A stretch of 64,000 nt of DNA from Amycolatopsis pithecellobii (GCF_009707865.1 NZ_WMBA01000034.1:1-64000), one strand, 5' to 3'. Positions 34,366-43,471 are shown, counted from the first letter of the stretch. Program-made: numbers and translations. Notes: a model not told the origin generated them from the letters alone.

Positions 34366-35168
34366 TGTCCACCTCCCCGAACCCCACCGACCCCGCCGCG
34401 AAGCACCTCATCGTCCACGGCAAGCTCGACGTCGAGGGCCGCCTGGTGGACGCCTCCAACGTGACCTTGTTCTGCGCGGTCGAACTCGACGGGCTGCGCG
34501 CGAACGCGGTGTACAAACCGGTCAACGGGGAGCGACCGCTGTGGGACTTCCCCGACGGCACGCTCGCCGGCCGCGAGGTCGCGACCTACCTGCTGGCGGA
34601 CGCGACCGGTCTCGGCGCGGTCCCGCCGACGGTGCTGCGTGACGGCCCGTTCGGGGTGGGCATGGTGCAGCTGTGGATCGAGACCTCCGACGACGAGTTC
34701 ATCGACATCCGCGCCCCCGAGGACGTGCCACCGGGCTGGCGTGTCGTGCTCCACGCCCATGACCGGCTCGGCGAACCCGCCGTGCTCACCCACGCCGACC
34801 ATCCCGGCATCCGGGACCTCGCGGTGCTCGACATCATCGCCAACAACACCGACCGCAAGGGCGGGCATGTCCTCGCCGGGACCGATGGCCGCGTCTACGG
34901 CGTGGACCACGGCATCTGCCTGCACGCCGAGCCGAAGCTGCGGACGGTCCTGTGGGGCTGGATCGGTGACGCGCTGCCGGCCGAGGCGGTGGAGAAACTG
35001 CAAGCACTGCCGGAAAAGATCTACGGTTCCCTCGGCGAGGAACTCGCCGAACACCTGACCGGCCTGGAGATCAAGGCGATCTCCGACCGCGCGGAGGCGC
35101 TGCTGGCGGCCGGGGTGTTCCCGGAGCCGGGTGACGACTGGCGTGCCATCCCGTGGCCGCTGTTCTGA
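34365..35168 (+). CDS. SCO1664-family (PI3/4-kinase-like fold) protein
   Basis: This 267-residue protein resembles the SCO1664 family, with kinase-like features: VYKPVNGERPLWDFP (ATP-lysine region), DIIANNTDRKGGHVL (catalytic-loop type) and VYGVDHGICLH (metal-binding Asp). A phosphotransferase role is plausible but unproven. GTG 34365 overlaps the DUF3090 stop by one base, and its end overlaps the next gene by 16 bp. Confidence 0.85.
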   Translation: MSTSPNPTDPAAKHLIVHGKLDVEGRLVDASNVTLFCAVELDGLRANAVYKPVNGERPLWDFPDGTLAGREVATYLLADATGLGAVPPTVLRDGPFGVGMVQLWIETSDDEFIDIRAPEDVPPGWRVVLHAHDRLGEPAVLTHADHPGIRDLAVLDIIANNTDRKGGHVLAGTDGRVYGVDHGICLHAEPKLRTVLWGWIGDALPAEAVEKLQALPEKIYGSLGEELAEHLTGLEIKAISDRAEALLAAGVFPEPGDDWRAIPWPLF

Positions 35169-36004
35169 ACCTCGACGCCGCCGCCCGCACCCGCTTGATC
35201 GAGCGATTCGGCCCGCAGGTCACCGCGTGGTGCGACGACCTGCCGGAGCTCGTGGCGCGCCTGACCCGCCGCTGGGGCCTGCGTGCCGAACGCGCCGCGG
35301 CGGGCAACACCGCCCGGACGTTGTTGTGCCGCAACGAAAGTGGCGAGCGGGCCGTGCTGAAACTCACCCCGGACCGCGCCATCGCCGAAGCCGAGGCCAG
35401 GGCGTTGCGTGCCTGGCGGGACTGCCCGCGGGTGGTGGATGTGCTGGCGGCAGATCTGGACGCGGGCGCGATCCTGCTCGCCGGCGTCGAACCCGGCACC
35501 CCGCTCACCGAGCGCGGCTGGACACACGAGGAGATCGACGAGCTCCTGCCGCCGCTGCGCGCCGTCGCGATACCGGACGGGTTCCCGCCGCTGGCCGACC
35601 GCGTGCGGTTCATGTTCGAGCTCGCCGGCCGGGGCGCGCACGGCGTCATCGAACCGCGCCTGATGGCGGCCTCGCGTGCCGCGTCCCTCGAACTCGCCAC
35701 CGGCGGCCCGCGCGCGCTCCTGCACGGTGACCTGCACCCGGCCAACGTCCTCGCCGGACACGACGGGGTCATGGTGATCGACCCGCGTCCGTGCGTCGGT
35801 GACCCGGCATTCGACGCCGTGGACTGGGTTCTGCGCGCGGACGGCGAACTCGAGGACGCGATCGCCGCGCTGCCGTCACAGGATCCGGTCCGGCTGCGCC
35901 GCTGGTCGCAAGCCCTGGCCGTGCTCGTGGCGATCCGCCCGCTCCGGGAGCAGGGACCATCGGCGACCACCGACCGGCTGCTCGCGCTCGCCGCCGCGCT
36001 GTGA
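35153..36004 (+). CDS. Aminoglycoside/hydroxyurea phosphotransferase-like (APH(6)-type) kinase
   Basis: This 283-residue protein has a eukaryotic-kinase-like fold: AVLKLTP (ATP-lysine), LLHGDLHPANVL (catalytic HGDxxxxN) and VMVIDPRP (metal Asp). The sequence style matches the APH(6)/streptomycin 6-kinase family. Location in a conserved DUF3090-SCO1664-DUF3097 neighbourhood argues for a housekeeping small-molecule kinase as well as, or instead of, antibiotic resistance. The GTG start overlaps SCO1664 by 16 bp. Confidence 0.8.
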   Translation: MAAVLNLDAAARTRLIERFGPQVTAWCDDLPELVARLTRRWGLRAERAAAGNTARTLLCRNESGERAVLKLTPDRAIAEAEARALRAWRDCPRVVDVLAADLDAGAILLAGVEPGTPLTERGWTHEEIDELLPPLRAVAIPDGFPPLADRVRFMFELAGRGAHGVIEPRLMAASRAASLELATGGPRALLHGDLHPANVLAGHDGVMVIDPRPCVGDPAFDAVDWVLRADGELEDAIAALPSQDPVRLRRWSQALAVLVAIRPLREQGPSATTDRLLALAAAL

Positions 36005-36059
36005 ACTCCCGGCGTGGCGGCGCGACGCGACGGTGAATCCGGCGCTACCGTCGCGAATC

Positions 36060-36866
36060 GTGCGTTCCCATTCGTATGACGACGTCTTCGCCGCGCCCCG
36101 CAAACGGAAGATCCCGGAGGTCGCCGCCGAGCCGGGGCTGGTGGTCGAAGAACCGGGCAGCGGGTTCTGCGGCGCGGTCGTCCGGCTCGAATACGGCAAC
36201 GTCGTGCTCGAAGACCGGCGCGGCAAACATCGCGTCTTCCCGCTCAGCCCCGCCGGGTTCCTGCTGGAGGGCAAACCGGTGACGCTCGTGCCGCCGAAGG
36301 CCACCGCGAAACCGGCCCGCACGGTTTCGGCGTCCGGGTCGGTCAAGGTCGAAGGCCTGCGGGCACGCACCGCGCGTGACTCGCGCATCTGGGTCGAGGG
36401 CAAGCACGACGCGGAACTCGTCGAACGCGTGTGGGGTCACGACCTGCGCGTCGAAGGTGTCGTCGTCGAACCGCTCGACGGGGTGGACGTGCTCGCCGGG
36501 CGGATCGGGGAATTCGGCACCGGCCCGCATCGGCGCCTCGGGGTGCTGGTGGACCATCTCGTGTCCGGCAGCAAGGAATCCCGGCTCGTCGACGCGATCA
36601 CCGACGCGAACGTGCTGGTGACCGGGCACCCCTACATCGACATCTGGCAGGCCGTGAAACCGGCGGCCGTCGGCATCCGCGAGTGGCCGGTCGTGCCGCG
36701 CGGAACGCCGTGGAAGGAAGGAATCTGCGCCGCGCTCGGCTGGGGCGAACCCTACGAAGGCTGGCAGCGGGTGCTCGGCGCGGTGTCCAGTTTCCGCGAC
36801 CTGGAGACCCCGCTCATCGGCGCCGTCGAACGGTTGATCGACTTCGTGACTCTGCCGGAAGGCTGA
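36060..36866 (+). CDS. DUF3097 family protein with Toprim-like segment
   Basis: This 268-residue protein has RSHSYDDVFA at its start, an SH3-like first third (VRLEYGNVVLEDRRGKHRVFPL), then SRIWVEGKHDAELVERVWG, which reads like a Toprim-type EGxxDA motif. DUF3097 proteins are actinobacterial and uncharacterised. GTG 36060 is chosen; GTG 36033 is an alternative adding 9 residues. Confidence 0.85.
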   Translation: MRSHSYDDVFAAPRKRKIPEVAAEPGLVVEEPGSGFCGAVVRLEYGNVVLEDRRGKHRVFPLSPAGFLLEGKPVTLVPPKATAKPARTVSASGSVKVEGLRARTARDSRIWVEGKHDAELVERVWGHDLRVEGVVVEPLDGVDVLAGRIGEFGTGPHRRLGVLVDHLVSGSKESRLVDAITDANVLVTGHPYIDIWQAVKPAAVGIREWPVVPRGTPWKEGICAALGWGEPYEGWQRVLGAVSSFRDLETPLIGAVERLIDFVTLPEG

Positions 36867-36908
36867 ACCGCCGCCCGGCCCCGTGAACTTTTTGCGTGTT
36901 CACTGGCT

Positions 36909-36920
36909 GTGAGTGCTCAC
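36909..36920. promoter_or_regulatory. Inverted repeat upstream of nfeD
   Basis: GTGAG-TG-CTCAC lies 20 bp before ATG 36940, and CACGAT follows as a possible -10 for a leaderless transcript. It could be a repressor site. Confidence 0.35.
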
Positions 36921-36939
36921 GATCTGCCACGATGAGCGC

Positions 36940-37371
36940 ATGACACCGGCGCTGATCTGGCTCATCGCCGCCGTCGTGCTCATCGCGGCCGAGGTGGTCT
37001 CCGGCGACTTCGTCCTGGTGATGCTCGGCGCCGGAGCACTGGTGGCCGCCGGGACCGCGGCGCTGACCGGCAACGCGATCATCGACGTGATCGTGTTCGC
37101 CGCCGCGTCGGGGGGTCTGATCTGGCTCGCCAGGCCCGCGCTGAAACGCCGCTTCCTGCACGGGCCGCACATCAAGACCGGCGTCGCCGCCCTCGTCGGC
37201 ACGCACGGTATCGTCGTGTCCACTGTGGACGGGCACGGCGGGCGGGTGAGGCTGGGTGGCGACGTGTGGTCGGCGCGCAGCTACGTCGAGGACGAACAAC
37301 TCGAACCCGGCACAAAAGTGACGGTGATCGAGATTTCCGGTGCCACGGCCGTCGTGACCCCGGAGCCGTAA
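36940..37371 (+). CDS. NfeD-family membrane protein
   Basis: This 143-residue protein has two or three N-terminal transmembrane helices (LIWLIAAVVLIAAEVVSGDF, IIDVIVFAAASGGLIWLA) followed by a C-terminal OB-fold (GTHGIVVSTVDGHGGRVRLGG). NfeD1b-type proteins partner with SPFH/stomatin proteins, and such a gene follows 30 bp downstream. Together they organise membrane microdomains or protein quality control. ATG 36940 is preferred over one at 36913. Confidence 0.9.
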   Translation: MTPALIWLIAAVVLIAAEVVSGDFVLVMLGAGALVAAGTAALTGNAIIDVIVFAAASGGLIWLARPALKRRFLHGPHIKTGVAALVGTHGIVVSTVDGHGGRVRLGGDVWSARSYVEDEQLEPGTKVTVIEISGATAVVTPEP

Positions 37372-37401
37372 CCAGAAAAACCGGTAGCAACAGGAGAGAT
37401 C

Positions 37402-38784
37402 TTGGCAACCGCAGCGATCATCGTTGTCGCAATCATCGCCTTGTTCGTGATCATCACGATCGCGAAGGCGATCATGGTGGTGCCGCAGGCGCAGTCCGCC
37501 GTCATCGAGCGGCTCGGCCGTTTCCGCACGGTGGCCTCCCCGGGCCTGAACTTCCTGGTGCCGTTCCTGGACAGAGTGCGTGCCCGCATCGATCTGCGTG
37601 AGCAGGTCGTGACGTTCCCGCCGCAGCCGGTGATCACCGAGGACAACCTGACGGTTTCGATCGACACCGTCGTCTACTTCCAGGTGACCGACTCCCGGGC
37701 CGCGGTCTACGAGATCTCGAACTACATCGTCGGTGTCGAGCAGCTGACCACGACCACGCTGCGGAACGTGGTCGGTGGTATGACCCTCGAGCAGGCCCTG
37801 ACCTCGCGCGACCAGATCAACAGCCAGTTGCGCGGCGTATTGGACGAGGCCACCGGCCGGTGGGGCATCCGGGTCGCGCGTGTCGAGCTGAAAGCGATCG
37901 AGCCGCCACCGTCCATTCAGGACTCGATGGAGAAGCAGATGCGCGCGGACCGGGAGAAGCGCGCGATGATTCTCAACGCCGAAGGCCAGCGGGAAGCCGC
38001 GATCAAGACCGCCGAAGGGCAGAAGCAGTCGCAGATCCTCGCCGCGGAAGGCCAGAAGCAGGCCACGATCATGGCCGCCGAGGCGGACCGGCAGTCGCGG
38101 ATCCTGCGTGCCCAGGGTGAACGCGCGGCCCGTTACCTGCAGGCGCAGGGGCAGGCGAAGGCGATCGAAAAGGTGTTCGCCGCGGTCAAGGCGGGCCGCC
38201 CGACCCCGGAAGTGCTGGCATACCAGTACTTGCAGACCCTGCCGCAGATGGCGCAGGGCGACGCGAACAAGGTGTGGCTGCTGCCCAGCGACTACGGCAA
38301 CGCGCTGCAGCAGTTCGCCCGCGCGTTCGCCAAGCAGGGCGACGACGGGGTGTTCCGCTACGAGCAGCCTGTCGACGACGCGAAGCCGCCGAGCTTCGAC
38401 GACGACGAGGTGTCCAGCTGGTTCGACACCTCCACCGACCCGCGGATCGCCGAAGCGGTGCGGGAGGCGGAAAAGGTCGCGCGGCAGGAAGTTCCCGGAC
38501 CGCTGGGCACGCCGACGTCGTCATCCGCGGCGAACGTGCTGCGCGGAACGTCCGGGCAGCAACCGCAGGTCGCGCCGGTGGACAACCCGCCGCCCGCGCC
38601 ACCCGCCGCGCCGCCGCAGGCGCAGGCGCAGCCGGAACCGCCCGCGTCGCAGACCGGCCCGCAGCCGGGACTTCCGCTGCGCCAGCCGGGTCAGCACTAC
38701 GGCACGCCGCCGGGCACGCCGCCGGGCGGCCCGTACCCGCCGCAGCAGCCTCCGCAGAACCCGGGTCAGCCGCCGCGTCAGTAA
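37402..38784 (+). CDS. SPFH/stomatin-family membrane protein with Pro/Gln-rich tail
   Basis: This 460-residue protein has one N-terminal transmembrane helix, the SPFH domain (QSAVIERLGRFRTVASPGLNFLVPF) and a coiled-coil made of repeated AEGQKQ/AEGQREA units around residues 190-250. The C-terminal tail of about 100 residues is Pro/Gln/Gly-rich and probably disordered. It forms large oligomers at the membrane with NfeD. Start TTG 37402 follows CAGGAGAG. Confidence 0.9.
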   Translation: MATAAIIVVAIIALFVIITIAKAIMVVPQAQSAVIERLGRFRTVASPGLNFLVPFLDRVRARIDLREQVVTFPPQPVITEDNLTVSIDTVVYFQVTDSRAAVYEISNYIVGVEQLTTTTLRNVVGGMTLEQALTSRDQINSQLRGVLDEATGRWGIRVARVELKAIEPPPSIQDSMEKQMRADREKRAMILNAEGQREAAIKTAEGQKQSQILAAEGQKQATIMAAEADRQSRILRAQGERAARYLQAQGQAKAIEKVFAAVKAGRPTPEVLAYQYLQTLPQMAQGDANKVWLLPSDYGNALQQFARAFAKQGDDGVFRYEQPVDDAKPPSFDDDEVSSWFDTSTDPRIAEAVREAEKVARQEVPGPLGTPTSSSAANVLRGTSGQQPQVAPVDNPPPAPPAAPPQAQAQPEPPASQTGPQPGLPLRQPGQHYGTPPGTPPGGPYPPQQPPQNPGQPPRQ

Positions 38785-38795
38785 GCGCTTTCACC

Positions 38796-38832
38796 GCAAC
38801 CGCCGCTCCTCACACCGGGGAGCGGCGGTTGC
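38796..38832. terminator. Strong bidirectional terminator
   Basis: GCAACCGCCGCTCC (38796-38809) pairs perfectly with GGAGCGGCGGTTGC (38819-38832) around a 9-nt loop and is followed by CGTTT. It separates the convergent SPFH and MFS genes. Confidence 0.85.
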
Positions 38833-38836
38833 CGTT

Positions 38837-40180
38837 TCAGCGGGCGTAGCTGGCGTGGTCGCTGATGTCCGCTCGCGACCGGTCGGTGATGAACACGGCG
38901 CATAGCACCGTGACGACGACCGAGAACACGATGTACGCCGAGATGGAGAACGGCGTTCCGGTCACGTGCAGCAGCCAGGTCGCCAGCAGCGGTGCGGGGC
39001 CACCGGCGAACACCGACGCCAGCTGGTAACCCAGGCCCGCGCCGCCGTAGCGCAGATGCGTCGGGAAACTCTCGCCGATGAACGCCGCCTGCGGCCCGTA
39101 CTGCATCGCGTGCGCGATCATGGACACGATCACGATGAGGAAGATCGCGACCATCCCGCCGTCCTTCAGCACCGCGAAGTACGGGAACGCCAGCACACCG
39201 GTGAACACCGCACCGGCCAGGTAGACCCGTTTGCGGCCGACCCGGTCGGACAGCTGTGAGAAGAACGGGATCGTGAACAACTCCAGCGCGGCCGCCACCA
39301 GCACGGCATTGAGCACGAACGTCTTCGAATAGTGGTGCTCGGCCACCACATAGATCAGGACATAGCTGGTGAACAGATAGAACGGCATCTGCTCGCTGAA
39401 CCGCAGCCCCGCCGAGAGCAGGATCTCGCGCCAGTGATGTTTGATCGCGTCGGTGACCGGACTGCGCGAGATCTGCTGTTTCGCCACAGCCGAGGCGAAC
39501 ATCGGGGTCTCCAGGATGCGCAGCCGGATCACCAGGCCGACACCGACGAGCACGAAGCTGAGCAGGAACGGGATACGCCAGCCCCACGAAGTGAACGCCT
39601 GGTCGGACAGCAGCGCCGACAGCAGCGTCATGCCACCGGTGCCCAGCACCAGCCCGACCGGCACCCCGATCTGCGCGAAACTGCCCAGCAGCCCACGCTT
39701 GCGCTGATCACCCCATTCCATCGCCAGCAGCACCGAGCCACTCCACTCGCCACCGATCGCGATGCCCTGAACCAGCCGCAGGACAACGAGAATCACCGGC
39801 GCGGCAATCCCGATCGCGCTCGCTCCAGGCAGCACCCCGACCAGCGCCGAGGCCAGCCCCATCATCAGCAACGTGACAATGAGCGTGACCTTGCGGCCGA
39901 TCCGGTCACCCCAGTAGCCGAAGATCGCCGCGCCGACGGGGCGTGCGGCGAACCCGACCGCGTAGGTGGCGAAGGACTGCATCGCGCCCGCATAACTGCT
40001 GGACGCGGGAAAGAACAGCTGCGGGAAGATCAGCGCCGCGGCCGTGTTGTAGAGGAAGAAGTCATACCACTCGATGGTCGTCCCGATCGCGCTGGCGACC
40101 GCGGCGCGGCGCACCTGGGTTCGCCGTTCGGTGGCCTGGCTGTCGATGACCTTGTTCGCTTCGTTGCGTCCGAGAACCAT
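38837..40180 (-). CDS. MHS-family major facilitator transporter (metabolite:H+ symporter)
   Basis: This 447-residue, 12-helix MFS protein has the MHS-specific N-terminus IGTTIEWYDFFLY, GYWGDRIGRK in loop 2-3 and RLVQGIAIGGEWSGS. Relatives import shikimate, alpha-ketoglutarate, proline/betaine or aromatic acids by proton symport; the substrate cannot be told. GGAGGCCAGG precedes the ATG. It diverges from a short region of leftover sequence before the CGNR-type gene. Confidence 0.9.
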   Translation of the reverse strand: MVLGRNEANKVIDSQATERRTQVRRAAVASAIGTTIEWYDFFLYNTAAALIFPQLFFPASSSYAGAMQSFATYAVGFAARPVGAAIFGYWGDRIGRKVTLIVTLLMMGLASALVGVLPGASAIGIAAPVILVVLRLVQGIAIGGEWSGSVLLAMEWGDQRKRGLLGSFAQIGVPVGLVLGTGGMTLLSALLSDQAFTSWGWRIPFLLSFVLVGVGLVIRLRILETPMFASAVAKQQISRSPVTDAIKHHWREILLSAGLRFSEQMPFYLFTSYVLIYVVAEHHYSKTFVLNAVLVAAALELFTIPFFSQLSDRVGRKRVYLAGAVFTGVLAFPYFAVLKDGGMVAIFLIVIVSMIAHAMQYGPQAAFIGESFPTHLRYGGAGLGYQLASVFAGGPAPLLATWLLHVTGTPFSISAYIVFSVVVTVLCAVFITDRSRADISDHASYAR

Positions 40181-40259
40181 CCTGGCCTCCAGTGACCGAC
40201 ATCACTATGCGAGCCACGATTGCTGAGAAACCCGACAAAGTCCAGACCCAGACGGACAT

Positions 40260-40796
40260 TCACTGTCGGCGGGCACCTGTGGGTAAGCGTTGTCGATCAC
40301 GATGGTCCGCGACATGCACCCTGGTCGCGCACTGCGTGGAACAGAACCGGCGCCGTCCGTTACGGGAGGTGTCGACGAACACGATCCCGCAGCCCTCCCG
40401 CGCACACACGCCGAGGCGGCCCGGGTCCTCGCACACCAGATGCGCCAGCCCGCCCGCGGTGTGGGCGCGTACGCGCTGCGCCGGGCCGGCGTGCTCGCTC
40501 GCGTAGTGCAGGTGCGGCGGTTTGCCGTCATGGCGCGACACGTACGGGCTGCAGGCGGATTCGGCCAGCAGCCGGTTGATCAGGTCTACGCGAATGTCCA
40601 CATCGGACTCCGCGAACACCGCGCGCAGCCGGTGTGCCCATGCGCCGAGTTCGGTGGCCTCGGCGGCGGTGAGGCGGCCGAGCGCCATGCCGGCGCCGCG
40701 CAGCGCACTCGTCATCCTCGCCGCGGGCGCCGCCCCGAGATTCACCAGCTCAGCCGCGGCGAGCGCCCCCGTCCCGCCGTAAGGGTTGAAATGCAC
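40260..40796 (-). CDS. CGNR-type zinc-finger (ABATE-domain) putative regulator with altered motif
   Basis: This 178-residue protein has an N-terminal ABATE-like stress domain and a C-terminal zinc finger CAREGCGIVFVD...RRFCSTQCATR. In the family the last motif is CGNR followed by Lys and a His/Arg-rich helix; here it reads CATRVHVADHR. The cysteines that bind zinc are intact, so DNA binding remains likely. GTG 40796 (VHFNPYGG) is the start. It lies 26 bp from a divergent tiny zinc-ribbon ORF. Confidence 0.75.
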   Translation of the reverse strand: MHFNPYGGTGALAAAELVNLGAAPAARMTSALRGAGMALGRLTAAEATELGAWAHRLRAVFAESDVDIRVDLINRLLAESACSPYVSRHDGKPPHLHYASEHAGPAQRVRAHTAGGLAHLVCEDPGRLGVCAREGCGIVFVDTSRNGRRRFCSTQCATRVHVADHRDRQRLPTGARRQ

Positions 40797-40822
40797 AAAC
40801 TCATTACAGCACGCTGGGGGAC

Positions 40823-40987
40823 ATGAGCGAAAGTCGTTGTCCCCGTTGTGGTTGCCCGCTGGCCGAACTGCTCGCCGATTCGCTACACCGGAGCGCGGAC
40901 GGGCCGGTGCGCTACTGCCGCTGCCTGTGCGGAACCTGGTTGATCGAACTCCGCGGGGTGCTCGTCGCCGCGGCGTCCCGGTCCTGA
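40823..40987 (+). CDS. 54-residue zinc-ribbon-like small protein
   Basis: ATG 40823 opens 54 codons ending at TGA 40985-40987. The peptide starts MSESRCPRCGC and has a second Cys cluster, CRCLCGTW, giving six Cys that could bind one zinc. GGGGG precedes the ATG. Its last 76 bp run antisense to the end of the recombinase gene. Too small for family assignment, but the paired Cys motifs and ribosome-binding site argue for a real gene. Confidence 0.55.
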   Translation: MSESRCPRCGCPLAELLADSLHRSADGPVRYCRCLCGTWLIELRGVLVAAASRS

Positions 40988-42213
40988 GGCGAGTGCCAGG
41001 TCTCGGCGACCAGGTCGACCGCGCTGCGGGCAGGGTCACGTGCGGCGTGGTCATACACCCGCTGCGTGGTGTCGACGCTGGCGTGCCCGACGTCCGCCTG
41101 GACGTGCGCGAGCTGCGCGCCCGCTTCCACGGCGGCGGTGACGTAGAAATGCCGCAGCGCATGCGGGTGCATCGCGGCGGCCACATCGGCCAGTTCCGGG
41201 CCGGCCGCCGCGGCGCACCGGCGCAGTAACTGCCAGATCGCCTGGCGCTGGAAACGCCGCCCGGTGCGGGTCACCAGCAGCGGCCGTTCCGTGGTGCCAC
41301 CGCCCGCCAGGTGTGGCTGCACCACGGTGGTCACCGGACGAGCGGTGGCCTGCAGCGCGGCCCGGTATCCGGCGAGTGCCTCGGCAGCCGGGGCGCTCAG
41401 GTAGACCACGCGGGTCTTCCCGCCCTTGCCGAAAACCCGCAGCGCGCGACGACCGCGCGTCACGTGCAGGTCGGGTTCGTTGAGCCCGCACAGCTCACTG
41501 ACCCGCAACCCGAGCGTGAACAGGGCGACGATCGCGACGGCCCGTGCGGTGTCGAGCGGGCTGGCCCCGCGCCGCGGCGCCCCGGCCGCGGCATGCAGCG
41601 CCCGGACCTGGGTGGCGGTCAAGGTGACGGTGGCCGAGGTGCTGCTCGCCGCGGTGGCGAGTCCGAGCCGGCGCCGGTCGAGGGCCGCGGGGTTCGCGGC
41701 GACCAGCTCGATGTCGGCCAGATAGGCGTAGAGCACCTTCACGGTCGCCAGCATCCGGTCGCGGGTGGCCGCCGCCGCCCCACCGGTGGTGAGGTCCGCG
41801 AGCCAGCGTTTGATCTCGGTGGAGGTGACCACGGTCGGATCGAGGCCGCGGGTGGCGCACCACCGGAACCAGTGCAGGTGGCGCAACCGGCCCCGGGCCG
41901 CGGGCGGGGGAGCGGCCCCGGCAGCCGGACGGTCTTTCGCTATCCCGACCGCCTCGGCGTAGCGAAGGACCGCGTGCACCCAGCGTTCCCCGGCGTCCTC
42001 GACCTGCCCCCAGTCCGCGATATCGGAGGCGGATACCGGCAGCCCCAGCCCCTCGGCATACGTGCGGCGGGTCTGCACATTGCCGTAGCCCAGCAGCCAT
42101 TGTTCGATTGCCTGCAGCAGCGCAGCCGGGTCGGCCACCCCCGGCCACAGCTGTCCTGCTGCCTCCAGCTCGGTACTCGCCGGTGTCAGGGCATGCCCCG
42201 CCGGTTCTCTCAC
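40912..42213 (-). CDS. Tyrosine recombinase/integrase
   Basis: This 433-residue protein has an N-terminal SAM-like core-binding domain (about residues 80-200) and a C-terminal catalytic domain with the full set: Arg in LRVSELCGL, HPHALRHFYVT (His-x-x-Arg), DVGHASVDTTQRVYDH (His and the Tyr nucleophile). It is complete and probably active. GTG 42213 follows AAGGTGG. No phage structural genes, excisionase or att duplication were seen, so it is either a resident XerC-like recombinase or the remnant of a small element. Confidence 0.88.
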   Translation of the reverse strand: MREPAGHALTPASTELEAAGQLWPGVADPAALLQAIEQWLLGYGNVQTRRTYAEGLGLPVSASDIADWGQVEDAGERWVHAVLRYAEAVGIAKDRPAAGAAPPPAARGRLRHLHWFRWCATRGLDPTVVTSTEIKRWLADLTTGGAAAATRDRMLATVKVLYAYLADIELVAANPAALDRRRLGLATAASSTSATVTLTATQVRALHAAAGAPRRGASPLDTARAVAIVALFTLGLRVSELCGLNEPDLHVTRGRRALRVFGKGGKTRVVYLSAPAAEALAGYRAALQATARPVTTVVQPHLAGGGTTERPLLVTRTGRRFQRQAIWQLLRRCAAAAGPELADVAAAMHPHALRHFYVTAAVEAGAQLAHVQADVGHASVDTTQRVYDHAARDPARSAVDLVAETWHSPQDRDAAATSTPRSSINQVPHRQRQ

Positions 42214-42274
42214 GGTGCCACCTTGATCACGCGCGCACTGTAGCGCGGTGCCGCATGGCGTCCGGGCGCGTGTC

Positions 42275-43471
42275 TCACAACCGGTCGAGTGCGTGGCGCA
42301 GCGCTCGCGTGAGCCGGTTGGCCCGTTCGTCGTCCATCGGGGGCAACTGGTTGTTGAGGTAGGCGAAGCCGAGGTGTGCGTCGCTGTCGGCGAAGGCGAG
42401 CCCGCCATTGGCGCCGTCGTGGCCGAATGAGGTGTCCGACAACAGGGGCCGGGCGGGGAAGCCGTTGAGGAGAAACCCGGTGGAGTACCGGATACCGGGT
42501 TGCGCCACGACGCCGGGCCAGCTGGTGCCGTGGGAGCGAACGGTGCACGCGTCGGTGATGCTTTCCTTGGTGAGCAAGGGAGTGCGGCCGTCGGTAGGGG
42601 TGACGGCCGCACTGTAGATGCGGGCGAGGTCGCCGGCGGCGGTGATGCCGTTCGCGGCGGGGATCTGGGCGGCGTGCAGTGCGGGTGAGTTGAAGTCCAG
42701 CGTGCTGCCCGGGTCGATGAGGCGCGCCGGCAGGAGCCCGCCGAGGGTGACCGCCCGGATGAACGTGGGCATGGCGAGCACCTTCCGCATCAGCTCGGCC
42801 GCCTGCGACGAGGTGTCCGCGGGCGCGGGGGTGATGCGGGCGACGCGGGGCTGGACGTGGTCGGGTACCCCGATCCATGCCTGTGCGGCCAGGGGCGCCG
42901 CCAGGTAGTGCTCGAGCAGTGCGCCGGGAAGCTTGCCGGTGGCGCGGCGCAGGATTTCGCCGGTGAGCCAGCCGTACGTCAGCGGGTGGTAGGCGAAGGT
43001 GGTGCCCGGGGTGAACTGGGGCCGGGTGTTCTCGATCGCCGTGATCACCGGGGTCCAGCGGGTCAGGTCGGCGAGGGTGAGCTCGGTGTCGAGGGCGACG
43101 ACGCCGGCCCGGTGGCAGAACACGTCGCGGATCGTGGTGGCTTCTTTGCCGTGGGCCCCGTATTCGGGCCACAGTGTGGTGACGGGCGTGTCGAAGTCGA
43201 GCAGCCCGTCCTGCTGGGCGAGGTAGCCGCACAACGCCATGAGCCCTTTGGTCGCCGAGAACATCACGGCGAGGGTGTCACGGGTCCACGGCGCGCCGGT
43301 GGTGGCGTCGGCGAGGCCGGCGTGCAGGTCGATGACAAGGCGGCCATGGTGGTACACGGCCACGGCGGCACCGGTTTCGAGCCCGTGGTCGAAGTGGGCG
43401 CGGAAGGCGTCGGCGACGGAGCCGAATCCCTCGTCGGCGAATCCGTGCAGGTCGGTCATGGGGGCATCCAT
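42275..43471 (-). CDS. Serine hydrolase of the beta-lactamase/EstB-type esterase family
   Basis: This 398-residue protein has the SxxK nucleophile motif in FSATKGL (about residue 72), a YxN-like YHPLTYG and a C-terminal FGHDGANGG replacing the KTG motif. No signal peptide is present, so it is cytoplasmic. Such proteins are carboxylesterases or D-aminopeptidase-like hydrolases rather than true beta-lactamases. ATG 43471 or 43459 can start it. Confidence 0.88.
   Translation of the reverse strand: MDAPMTDLHGFADEGFGSVADAFRAHFDHGLETGAAVAVYHHGRLVIDLHAGLADATTGAPWTRDTLAVMFSATKGLMALCGYLAQQDGLLDFDTPVTTLWPEYGAHGKEATTIRDVFCHRAGVVALDTELTLADLTRWTPVITAIENTRPQFTPGTTFAYHPLTYGWLTGEILRRATGKLPGALLEHYLAAPLAAQAWIGVPDHVQPRVARITPAPADTSSQAAELMRKVLAMPTFIRAVTLGGLLPARLIDPGSTLDFNSPALHAAQIPAANGITAAGDLARIYSAAVTPTDGRTPLLTKESITDACTVRSHGTSWPGVVAQPGIRYSTGFLLNGFPARPLLSDTSFGHDGANGGLAFADSDAHLGFAYLNNQLPPMDDERANRLTRALRHALDRL

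Noticed and set aside
35153..36004. APH-like kinase taken as an antibiotic resistance gene
   Set aside because: It lies in a widely conserved DUF3090-SCO1664-DUF3097 neighbourhood, so a resistance role cannot be claimed from motifs alone.
42275..43471. Serine hydrolase called as a beta-lactamase
   Set aside because: The SxxK motif is present, but there is no signal peptide and the KTG box is replaced, which fits EstB-type esterases better.
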